From positions 1 to 23,420 of the forward strand of contig JALLON010000011.1 in the NCBI GenBank assembly GCA_027717925.1: 23,420 nt of DNA, read 5' to 3'. A program made the position numbers and the translations under genes. Positions 1 to 7,279 of the stretch are shown one piece after another. The notes under the pieces are model-generated. The model ran no database searches and had not been told where the DNA came from. It saw only the letters and a program-made list of their open reading frames with translations. Origin of the DNA: Acidobacteria bacterium AH-259-G07. GTDB lineage: Bacteria; Acidobacteriota; UBA6911; RPQK01; JADFOI01. Each line of letters starts with the position of its first letter. The first letter of the stretch is position 1.

Positions 1-135
1 ATTCTTGACGGTCGATCGAATCAATACACGCCTCTAACGGGACTGGGAGCTGCCATTGGGGGTCTCCAGGCGAATGAATCTGAGCAGCCGGAGAGGTTGC
101 TCTGCTCGGCTGCAGATGGGGATCCCGTTTCGGGA

Positions 136-798
136 TCAGTCTTTCATAAATCGAATGATCAGGTTGGTCAGGTCGTCCCCATGTTCCGTCTTAAATAGGT
201 GTTGGGCGTGTGCGGAGCCGGAGTACACCTTTAGTTCTTTCGGTTCCGAGGACGCTTCATACATCGAGCGAACCGCCGGTGCTGCGAAATCCCCTTCCGC
301 CACAACGAAGAGTTTCTTTCTACTCTGGTTTTCTAGCGCCTCACCCCCTGCAGGCGCGAGCAGAAGCACCTTGTCGACTTTCGGGTCATCCGTGTATTGA
401 AGCGCGCGATTTACCTCCGCGCCACCCATGCTGCCGCCAACCAGACCGATACGCTCAACTCCCTTACTCTTCAAATACTTAAGAGCACCCAAGACGTCCT
501 GGTGCTTCTCATCGGTCTCGCCAGCTAAACTGTTGCCGTATCCCCGGAAATTAATGCAAAGAGAGCTGATGCCCCGCTCTTGAAGACTCCTCGCTTGGAC
601 ATGCCAGCTTTCCTTATCAAAAACGGCTCCGTGGGCGAATACCACCACTCTTCCGGTAGTCCCTTCAAAGTAGTCCGCCTCGATGACCGCCCCATCGGAA
701 GTCTCAAAAGTGACCGTTTCGTAAGGATTTTTGCCCCAAGCAGACAAAATGAGACCGCACAAGAAAAGCGGGACAAAGACCTGAAACAAAAACGGCAA
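136..798 (-). CDS. Secreted or membrane-anchored alpha/beta hydrolase
   Basis: A 220-aa alpha/beta-hydrolase-fold protein. An N-terminal hydrophobic segment (about residues 3-21) suggests a signal peptide or anchor. The HG oxyanion motif is at 56-57 (FAHGAVFD), the nucleophile elbow GGSMGG places the serine at residue 123, and Asp170 (EGDFAAP) and His197 (SGSAHAQH) complete a plausible triad. The start is TTG, preceded at 5 nt by a GAGGAG ribosome binding site; no ATG lies nearby. The gene follows the GH127 gene by 19 nt and is the last gene of the operon. Its position suggests an esterase (for example glycan de-esterification), but the substrate cannot be read from the sequence; it resembles dienelactone hydrolase or dipeptidyl-peptidase-like short hydrolases. 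Confidence 0.85.
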   Translation of the reverse strand: MPFLFQVFVPLFLCGLILSAWGKNPYETVTFETSDGAVIEADYFEGTTGRVVVFAHGAVFDKESWHVQARSLQERGISSLCINFRGYGNSLAGETDEKHQDVLGALKYLKSKGVERIGLVGGSMGGAEVNRALQYTDDPKVDKVLLLAPAGGEALENQSRKKLFVVAEGDFAAPAVRSMYEASSEPKELKVYSGSAHAQHLFKTEHGDDLTNLIIRFMKD

Positions 799-817
799 AG
801 TCGCTCCTCTCTCCGGC

Positions 818-2719
818 TCAGTCGATCAACTCGTCGTCCACGGCGCTGGTCGGATTCGACAATCGAAAGTATATTTCTTCGCCACCCGGGTCGGGAAACT
901 GGGTGAGGACAAGGTCCAGGTCGGTTGGCTCATTGAGGCTACGACCCGGGCTCCAGGCCTTGATCCGGCAGGCCAGGCCGGCGGACTGCACGGAATCGTC
1001 GAGTCGGGGCCCCTCCAGTGAATCCAAATCAAGGGTAATGTCACGCAACTCGAACCTCTCCAGCCCGGGGCTGCGCTGGGGATTCAGGCAATAGACCAGC
1101 GGTCCCCGCATCAGGGCCGCGCGACCGGCCTGCAATCCCCGTCCCTTGATGAATCGCCAGGGCATCGGCATGTCGAGCGTGATCTTGTCGCCTGGTCCCC
1201 AATCTCTCACAATCTGGAAATAGCGCGCGCCAGGCTCTGACTCATTGACCGGAGTGCCGTTCACCGCCACCGTCGCTCGCGTGCACCAGCGTGGAATGCG
1301 CATTCGCAGTGAGAAGCGAGCCGGTGCGGACGGCTTCAGCGCGATCTCGACCCGGCCCGAGTTCGGGTAATCGGTCTCCTGCCGCACCTCAACCGACAGG
1401 CCGCCGCTCAGATCCAATTCGGCCGTGGAGGTCGTATATAAATTGATTACCACACCACTGTTTGACTGGTAGTAGACCAGTTTCGGCAGGCTGCCCATGC
1501 CTCGTTTGAAATTGTTCGGACAACAGAACGTGTCGCGATCGAAAAACCCACGTTTGCCGGAAAACGGGGTGAAATAACAGACCCGTCGCCCTTTCGGATC
1601 CTGAGATGCGAAGAGCGTGTTATAGATGGCCCGTTCCATGATGTCGCCGTATCGCAGGTCACCCTCCAGCCGCAGCACTTCATCAAGAAACAACAGTTCA
1701 TAGGCGGTGGCACAGTTTTCCCCAATCCGACCGCGGCCGTCCTGATTCTCGTGCCAGCTTTCTGACAGGCCACAGACACCGGTGATGAGCATCCCGGAGC
1801 GCTGGGGCCGGGTCATCATGTTAAGCAGCCGCCTGGACATCACCAGCAGATTCTCGGCAGGTTCGAGGTGGTACAGGCGCAATTGCATCATGGAGCGGGA
1901 GAACATCCTGTACATGTGGCAGCTGTCAACGGCGCCGGCATCCAGGCGCCGCCTCACATAAATCTCCTGCTCCCAGGTGCGGAGGGCATTGGGAACGATG
2001 CGATATTTCTTTCCCATTTTCTCGTCGGCGGCAAAATCCAGGTAACGCCGATCGCCCGTGACCTGGTAAAGACTGAGAAAAGCCTCGGCTGTGCCCAGCG
2101 TGGTGAAGATGGCGTCCCGCGGGCGCCGCGACCAGTTCGTCATCAGATACTCTGCCAGTTTGCGACCGACCTCAAGCGATTGATCGTTACCGAATTGCCG
2201 GAAGTCCTCTACCAAGCCCAGAACGATATAGGCCGCGTCGTGGAAACACCATTCGCCCCACAGATGTGCGGCGCGGGGTTCCGGCTCAAAAACTCCGATG
2301 TAGCCGTCAGGCGACTGAGCCGCGATGGTCTCAGCGATGATGTGGTCTTTGCGGGCAATGACCTCCGAGTCGCTCGTGGATTTAGCAAACAACACGGCCG
2401 CGTGGATCAGCAGGCCCAGCCCGGTAAAGCGATCATGTCCCTTCACCTCAAGCCGCGGCCTCCGATGGCGGAAAGGCTGCAGGAAGTCCTTGTCAACGTC
2501 CAGGGCGAAGAAGTTCTCGCGAATGGTCAGATCGACCCGCCGGCCGATCTCGCCGCCAACTCTGACCCGGTGCAAGTCAATCGGTTCAAGAGGAATCAGG
2601 TCTGCGCTATTGACAGACTTAATCTGGTCGGTACTGCATGAGCTAGCAAGTAACAACGCAAACCCCACAACAGCGAACAGGCAGCCTGCTTTACACAGGT
2701 GATGCTGGAAAGGTTTCAT
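818..2719 (-). CDS. GH127-type beta-L-arabinofuranosidase lipoprotein (DUF1680)
   Basis: A 633-aa exported glycoside hydrolase. The N-terminus has a hydrophobic stretch ending LLLASSC (Cys28), a probable lipobox, so the protein is likely anchored to a membrane. The (alpha/alpha)6-type catalytic region contains GENCATAYELLF and DTFCCPNN. Glu334-x-Cys336 and Cys399-Cys400 match the zinc-binding Glu/Cys/Cys/Cys set of characterised GH127 enzymes, in which the first Cys of the CC pair is the nucleophile. Glu320 (LSESW) is a candidate acid/base. Typical family phrases such as GDLRYGDIMERAIYNTLFASQ are present in part, followed by a C-terminal beta-rich region. The gene lies 12 nt downstream of a sulfatase gene, so co-transcription is very likely. 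GH127 enzymes release beta-L-arabinofuranose; related families (GH137, GH142, GH146) have other specificities, so the sugar is inferred. Confidence 0.88.
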   Translation of the reverse strand: MKPFQHHLCKAGCLFAVVGFALLLASSCSTDQIKSVNSADLIPLEPIDLHRVRVGGEIGRRVDLTIRENFFALDVDKDFLQPFRHRRPRLEVKGHDRFTGLGLLIHAAVLFAKSTSDSEVIARKDHIIAETIAAQSPDGYIGVFEPEPRAAHLWGEWCFHDAAYIVLGLVEDFRQFGNDQSLEVGRKLAEYLMTNWSRRPRDAIFTTLGTAEAFLSLYQVTGDRRYLDFAADEKMGKKYRIVPNALRTWEQEIYVRRRLDAGAVDSCHMYRMFSRSMMQLRLYHLEPAENLLVMSRRLLNMMTRPQRSGMLITGVCGLSESWHENQDGRGRIGENCATAYELLFLDEVLRLEGDLRYGDIMERAIYNTLFASQDPKGRRVCYFTPFSGKRGFFDRDTFCCPNNFKRGMGSLPKLVYYQSNSGVVINLYTTSTAELDLSGGLSVEVRQETDYPNSGRVEIALKPSAPARFSLRMRIPRWCTRATVAVNGTPVNESEPGARYFQIVRDWGPGDKITLDMPMPWRFIKGRGLQAGRAALMRGPLVYCLNPQRSPGLERFELRDITLDLDSLEGPRLDDSVQSAGLACRIKAWSPGRSLNEPTDLDLVLTQFPDPGGEEIYFRLSNPTSAVDDELID

Positions 2720-2731
2720 TTTCCACTCGTC

Positions 2732-4294
2732 TTACTCTAAATCCCACATAAGCTCAAAACATGGATGTGCAACCGGTCCTTGGAGCAAAGGATCATTGGT
2801 CTGTACCATGTGTGTTCTCAGCTGTTTCCGGAAGGCTTTCAACTTCTCAGCGTAGGCGGGGTGGCCGGGTTTGCCAGCCTGACGACCTTTAGCACCAAGC
2901 AACGAAAGCATGGTCCGGGTCGGTGCCAGATTATTCTGCTCATACGGATCCTTTTCCAGGTCATAGAGTTCCTCCAGTGGTTTCATCCCGAAACATATTT
3001 TACCCAGTACCTCACGCGCCGCCTTGGACTCAACGGCCCAATACTTCTTTTTGACATCAAAGTTGCGGATATACTTGAATCGTCTGGTCCGCACCCCCCG
3101 CATTGGGTCGTAGAATCCGTGCCAGGTGTTTTCCAGATAAATGGTGCTGCCTTGCTTGTACTCCCGGCCTTCGATGAGCGGCACAAAGGAGCGCCCGTCG
3201 AGGTTGGTCGGGATATTCGCTCCGGCCACATCAAGAATGGTGGGCAGAAAGTCAACATGGCTGAGCAATGCCTTATGGACCGCACCCGCTTTGAACCGTT
3301 TGGGATAACGCATGATCAGCGCCACTTCAGTCCCTGGATCGTAAAGAGAGCCCTTGGCGCGCGGCATGTCGATTCCGTGGTCTGTGGTAAAGACCACTAA
3401 CGTGCCGTTATCGAGCCCCCTTTCCTTCAGTTTGTCCAGAATCCTGCCCACCATTACATCAAGGACGTTTGTAATCCAGGTATTCAGATCGGCGAGATCT
3501 TCCCGAATGCCCGGCTGGTCCGGCAGGTAGGGCAAGGGTTGAACTTCATCGGGCCGGTACTGTCTAACGTAAGGATCGAAAGGGTTCTGGACTGCTACAG
3601 CGAGTTGACCATGATATTTGCCTAGTTCTGATCGTCCCACGTATCTGGGCTTGAAGCGGGGTGGCGCTTCGCTCCCTACCCAAGCCTCGAGTCCCCCGCG
3701 CGGTTGGAGCATGTGCACTTCTTGGAAACCCACGTCCATATAAAATGGATCCCCGGACGGGTCATATTTGTCGAGGAATTCGCGCACCCTGGCTATGACA
3801 TCCATGGCCTGTCTCGGTGCGCCGGGTGACCCGGTTCCATGTTCACAATGCTTGTAACCCAGGGTTTTGACATCCATGGCTTCGTGCTGTAAACCGAAAA
3901 GGTGAGTGTCATACCCCTGTTCATTCAGATACATCGGCAATGTCTTGATGCCTTTACGAATCCCCCAAGCAAAAGACGCGCTGCCTATGGACCCATGATT
4001 CGAGGGGTACAGTCCGGTGATGCGGCTGCAACGGCTGGGGGAGCAAAGCGGCGCTGGGGAAAAATAGTTCTCGAATCGAACCCCCCCATCAGACAGCCTG
4101 TCAAGGTTCGGGGTGTCCACTCCGCGGCCATAACAGCCGAGATGCCGGCCAATATCGTGACAGTGGATAACCATGATGTTGGGCCGGTTTTTTGACGGCG
4201 CGTCGATTTCGGAGCGAGCGGCAATCGGGATTGTCACTACGCCAAGGCCAGCCGCCTTCAAGGCTTCGCGTCGTGTTGTCTTGTTAACACTCAT
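2732..4294 (-). CDS. Type I sulfatase (S1 family), Tat-type signal, SGSH-like
   Basis: A 520-aa formylglycine-dependent sulfatase. TTRREALKAAG followed by a hydrophobic stretch at residues 6-26 looks like a twin-arginine signal. The core starts at NIMVIHCHD (metal ligand Asp47), and the modification motif is CSPSR, with Cys84 the residue converted to formylglycine, followed by CSRITG. TTDHG (Asp305, His306) is the second metal-binding element, and the usual C-terminal sub-domain contains ELYDLEKDPYEQNNLA. The single D in HCHD rather than DD resembles the N-sulfoglucosamine sulfohydrolase-like branch. The ATG start has GGAG 8 nt upstream. Its neighbours are another sulfatase upstream and GH127 downstream, which points to degradation of a sulfated polysaccharide. 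No maturase gene (formylglycine-generating enzyme or anSME) lies in the window. Confidence 0.93.
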   Translation of the reverse strand: MSVNKTTRREALKAAGLGVVTIPIAARSEIDAPSKNRPNIMVIHCHDIGRHLGCYGRGVDTPNLDRLSDGGVRFENYFSPAPLCSPSRCSRITGLYPSNHGSIGSASFAWGIRKGIKTLPMYLNEQGYDTHLFGLQHEAMDVKTLGYKHCEHGTGSPGAPRQAMDVIARVREFLDKYDPSGDPFYMDVGFQEVHMLQPRGGLEAWVGSEAPPRFKPRYVGRSELGKYHGQLAVAVQNPFDPYVRQYRPDEVQPLPYLPDQPGIREDLADLNTWITNVLDVMVGRILDKLKERGLDNGTLVVFTTDHGIDMPRAKGSLYDPGTEVALIMRYPKRFKAGAVHKALLSHVDFLPTILDVAGANIPTNLDGRSFVPLIEGREYKQGSTIYLENTWHGFYDPMRGVRTRRFKYIRNFDVKKKYWAVESKAAREVLGKICFGMKPLEELYDLEKDPYEQNNLAPTRTMLSLLGAKGRQAGKPGHPAYAEKLKAFRKQLRTHMVQTNDPLLQGPVAHPCFELMWDLE

Positions 4295-4437
4295 TTTATC
4301 TTCTCCAACGATTCTTATTCTCAGGAAAGTCGGTGCCCCGTCCGCTCAACCCGTCACCAGGCAACCAGTAATAATCTTTGAACGGTAACACTGTTTCGTA
4401 TCTTTCGATCCTAACTAGTTGTGGAGGTGGTGTTCCT

Positions 4438-5727
4438 TCAACTGCCGTCCCACCAATTGTCGAGAGCCTGGATGAGTTCCTTTACCAGTTCAGGATATTG
4501 CGTGACCAAGTTGCTTTGTTCAAAGGGATCTTGAACCACATTGTACAACTCGAGAGGGCTTGAGGACGGGTCAATTAGTTTCCAATCATTAAAGCGAACC
4601 CAGCGATGCGTAAGGTTCAGCGCGGGTTCAAGACCCTGTCGAGCCGCATGATAGTAAATTTCACCGAAGATCGCGCTGCGCTGCAGGTGTGGCCTCTTGC
4701 CGGTGATGACCTCTAACAGATTCTCTCCTGCTATCTCCTCCGGCGGATCCAGTCCGCAAGCCGAGAGAATGGTCGGTGCCAAATCGATGGTAGAGACCAG
4801 ATCCAAGTAGCGTCCTGGCCTGACCTGACTTGGCCACCGCACCAGAATCGGTGTACGGACCCCCCCGTCGTAGGGAGAATTCTTGCTTTTGGGCGCAAAC
4901 GGACCACGGGTTCTGCGATAGTTCGGTCTGACGAACACAGGCGCCGTGTGCAAGTCGCCGGTTTGTTGGATCCAGCCGTTGTCCGCCACAAAGATGACGA
5001 GTGTATCGTCACGGTGCCCGTTCCTGTCGATGTAGTCAAGCAGTTCTCCGACTGTCTCGTCGAACCATTCGCACATGCCAAAGTATTTTGCGAGTGCGAT
5101 ATCCCGGCCCTCGATAGCGTATTTCTTCAGCAGGCGCTCAGGCGGGTCATGGGGCGTATGGGGCATTTTGGGGGCATACCAAATCAGATAGGGCTTATCC
5201 CCTGTCTCTTTTATGAAGTCGTAGATCGGCTGCATCGTTTCCCGCCCGATTGCGATACCGGGGCCACCGTGAAAGTTCCCGGTGCTCAGGTCCTTTGTCA
5301 TGCCATGAGTAAAACCCCCGTTTGAATAGTGACCCTCCCACCACTTGCCGGTTTGAAAGCTGCTGTATCCGGCTTTCTGAAGCAGGCGCGGTATGGTGGA
5401 GACTTCCCTGAGGAGTGGGGACATCACCTCGCGGTCCGAACCCGGAGGCGGGTCGTTGACACAAATCTTGTGCTGATGCGGGTAGAGTCCAGTAAGAATG
5501 GTGGCCAGGCTTGGACGACACAGCGCTGTTGGCACATAGCCGTTGGGGAACAGGGCACTCTCCTGTGCCAGTCTATCCAAATGGGGCGTCTGGATGGCCC
5601 CATGGCCCATAAAGCCGAAGTCCATCCAGCTTTGGTCGTCCGAGATGATTAGAACGACGTTAGGACGACGGGCCCCTACTGTACACAACCACAGTAGAAG
5701 CGCTGCGATGAGCAAACGACTGCGCAT
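4438..5727 (-). CDS. Type I sulfatase (S1 family) with CRPSL active-site motif
   Basis: A 429-aa secreted sulfatase. The start chosen is the ATG at 5727, because it is preceded by GGAGG and followed directly by a signal peptide (MRSRLLIAALLLWL). The frame is open to 5829, but that extension has no sensible N-terminus. The core begins NVVLIISDDQSW (Asp30-Asp31 metal ligands); the active-site motif is CRPSLATILTG with Cys70; the second metal site is ADNG (Asp249, Asn250); the C-terminal motif is LYNVVQDPFEQSNL. The conserved Arg of the CxPxR maturation motif is replaced by Leu. This is the first gene of the four-gene minus-strand operon, 143 nt ahead of the next sulfatase. The substrate is unknown, probably a sulfated glycan. 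Confidence 0.92.
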   Translation of the reverse strand: MRSRLLIAALLLWLCTVGARRPNVVLIISDDQSWMDFGFMGHGAIQTPHLDRLAQESALFPNGYVPTALCRPSLATILTGLYPHQHKICVNDPPPGSDREVMSPLLREVSTIPRLLQKAGYSSFQTGKWWEGHYSNGGFTHGMTKDLSTGNFHGGPGIAIGRETMQPIYDFIKETGDKPYLIWYAPKMPHTPHDPPERLLKKYAIEGRDIALAKYFGMCEWFDETVGELLDYIDRNGHRDDTLVIFVADNGWIQQTGDLHTAPVFVRPNYRRTRGPFAPKSKNSPYDGGVRTPILVRWPSQVRPGRYLDLVSTIDLAPTILSACGLDPPEEIAGENLLEVITGKRPHLQRSAIFGEIYYHAARQGLEPALNLTHRWVRFNDWKLIDPSSSPLELYNVVQDPFEQSNLVTQYPELVKELIQALDNWWDGS

Positions 5728-6241
5728 GCTGGGGTAGAACCTCCGTTTTCGATCGTCTGGCGGCAATAGTGTATATCCCGACGGCTCCGGGGCACAATCA
5801 TTTGATTGTGTAATGACATATTGACTCACAAGATCAGTGTTCCCTATTCCCAGGTGACTTTTCCTATTCCGTCTATGGCGGGTCAGATGGACACTCTCGT
5901 TTCATGATTTTGTCAAAACGCAAGTTTCTGATCTGATGTCCTTCCAACCTGAATCCAATGATCTTAGCCAGTTTCGTTTCGCCGAGATTCAACTTTGTGG
6001 TCTGCGCATTCCATAAGAAATGCGTTTTCCTTTCCCGGCAGCTGGCTCGGGGGCGAGGAGCCATCTTAACAAGAACACACCCCTTCCATCTCTCGGATTC
6101 GCCGTTCTCTGCCCTCGGGGCAAAACCTCAACAACGAGGCACTTAGTTCACAAGGATAGATCCAGCTTCCAATTTTCGATTCCAATATAAACTCATCGGT
6201 TGACATTGCCTTTCACCACCCAAAGATTTAGTATCTAAGCT
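5728..6241. other. Intergenic region upstream of the sulfatase operon, before the IS
   Basis: 514 bp with no convincing gene: the short open frames have no recognisable protein features or ribosome binding sites. It contains the 5793-5810 palindrome and, just upstream, two copies of GGAATAGG on the minus strand (about 5843-5870) flanking AAAAGTCACCTG. That arrangement resembles degenerate REP-type repeats, but the resemblance is weak. A TTGACA lies on the minus strand at 5911-5916 without a matching -10. The operon promoter probably lies here but could not be placed. Confidence 0.5.
5793..5810. promoter_or_regulatory. 18-bp palindrome upstream of the sulfatase operon (candidate operator)
   Basis: CACAATCA-TT-TGATTGTG is a perfect 8-bp inverted repeat with a 2-bp centre, 66 bp upstream of the chosen ATG of the first sulfatase. 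Size and position suit a dimeric regulator site. No clear promoter could be placed next to it, so its role is inferred from symmetry and location only. Confidence 0.35.
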
Positions 6242-6260
6242 CACTAGTGTCCCAACGTTT
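6242..6260 (+). repeat. Left terminal inverted repeat of the IS4 element
   Basis: CACTAGTGTCCCAACGTTT is perfectly complementary to 10931-10949. The first 8 bases are self-palindromic and may include duplicated target sequence. The transposase start codon follows 125 bp later. Confidence 0.92.
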
Positions 6261-6384
6261 GACTCCAGAACTTCCGTAACTCTTTGATATACCATGGAGT
6301 TAAATTCATTTTTTCCTGTCATCGACTTGAAACGGAAACCCGACGTCAGCGATCCTCTGGCCATCTCGACGAGGGGGCTGGCGA

Positions 6385-7266
6385 ATGTACTTTGGCAAGA
6401 TCATTTTCTCTCAGATTATCGATCACCTTCCTATGCATACGTTCCGGCGGTGCGTCAATCGGTATCGTGGCCATTACAAGGTGAAACACTTTTCGTGCTT
6501 GGATCAATATCTGTGCATGGCCTTTGCCCAGCTCACCTATCGCGAAAGCTTGCGCGACATCCAAGCGTGCCTGCGTGCCCAACAAAGCAAACTCTATCAT
6601 ATCGGGATTCGAGGCAAGGTCTCACGAAACACCTTGGCCAACGCCAACAAGGTCCGCGACTGGCGCATTTATGCCGACCTCGCTCAAGCGCTGATTCACA
6701 TGGCGCGCCGTCTGTACAGCCACGAGGATTTCGGCGTCCAACTCGACGAGACCGTCTACGCGCTCGACGCCACCACCATAGACCTGTGTCTTTCGGTGTT
6801 CCCCTGGGCCCACTTCCGCCAAACCAAGGCCGCCATCAAACTCCATACGCTGCTGGATCTGCGCGGCAACATCCCCACGTTCATTCATATCAGCGACGGA
6901 AAACTGCACGACCTCAACGTCCTCGACAAGCTCCTGCCCGAGCCCGGCGCGTTCTACCTTATGGATCGCGGGTATCTGGACTTCGAAAGATTACATACGC
7001 TCAGCAGCTTTTCAGCGTTCTTCGTGATCCGAGCCAAATCCAATCTCAAGTTCCGCAGACTGTATTCCCATCCCATCGACAAAACGACCGGCCTCCGATG
7101 CGATCAGACGATTGTGCTGACCGGATTCTACCCCTACAAGCGCTATCCCGCGAAACTGCGTCGCGTGAAATACTACGATTCCGAAACCCACACCACATTC
7201 GTCTTCCTGACCAACAACTTCACCTTACCCGCTTTTACCATCACGCAACTGTACAAGTGTCGATGG
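6385..7266 (+). pseudogene. IS4-family transposase, N-terminal part (split by insertion)
   Basis: Residues 1-294 of a DDE transposase. The ATG is preceded by GAGGGGG at 7 nt. The N-terminus (FSQIIDHLP) and AFAQLTYRESLRDI are typical of the family. Catalytic aspartates are Asp128 in YALDATTID and Asp194 in LMDRGYLDF. The intact frame stops at a TAG (7267-7269) contributed by the inner element, directly after Tyr-Lys-Cys-Arg-Trp. The third catalytic residue (Glu) and the last 99 residues lie 3.4 kb away at 10648-10947. The left product therefore has two of the three catalytic acidic residues and should be inactive. No other frameshift or stop was seen, so disruption looks recent. Confidence 0.92.
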
Positions 7267-7279
7267 TAGATCGAAAGAC

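Noticed and set aside
121..137. GATCCCG-TTT-CGGGATC hairpin at the end of the alpha/beta hydrolase gene.
   Set aside because: It overlaps the stop codon and has no T-run in the direction of transcription, so I did not call it a terminator. The rest of 1-135 shows no gene.
5728..5829. Upstream extension of the first sulfatase to the ATG at 5829.
   Set aside because: The extension lacks signal-peptide character, covers a palindrome, and leaves the true signal peptide internal; the ATG at 5727 has GGAGG before it.
5911..5916. TTGACA on the minus strand as a -35 for the sulfatase operon.
   Set aside because: No acceptable -10 at 16-18 bp (TGTCCA only).
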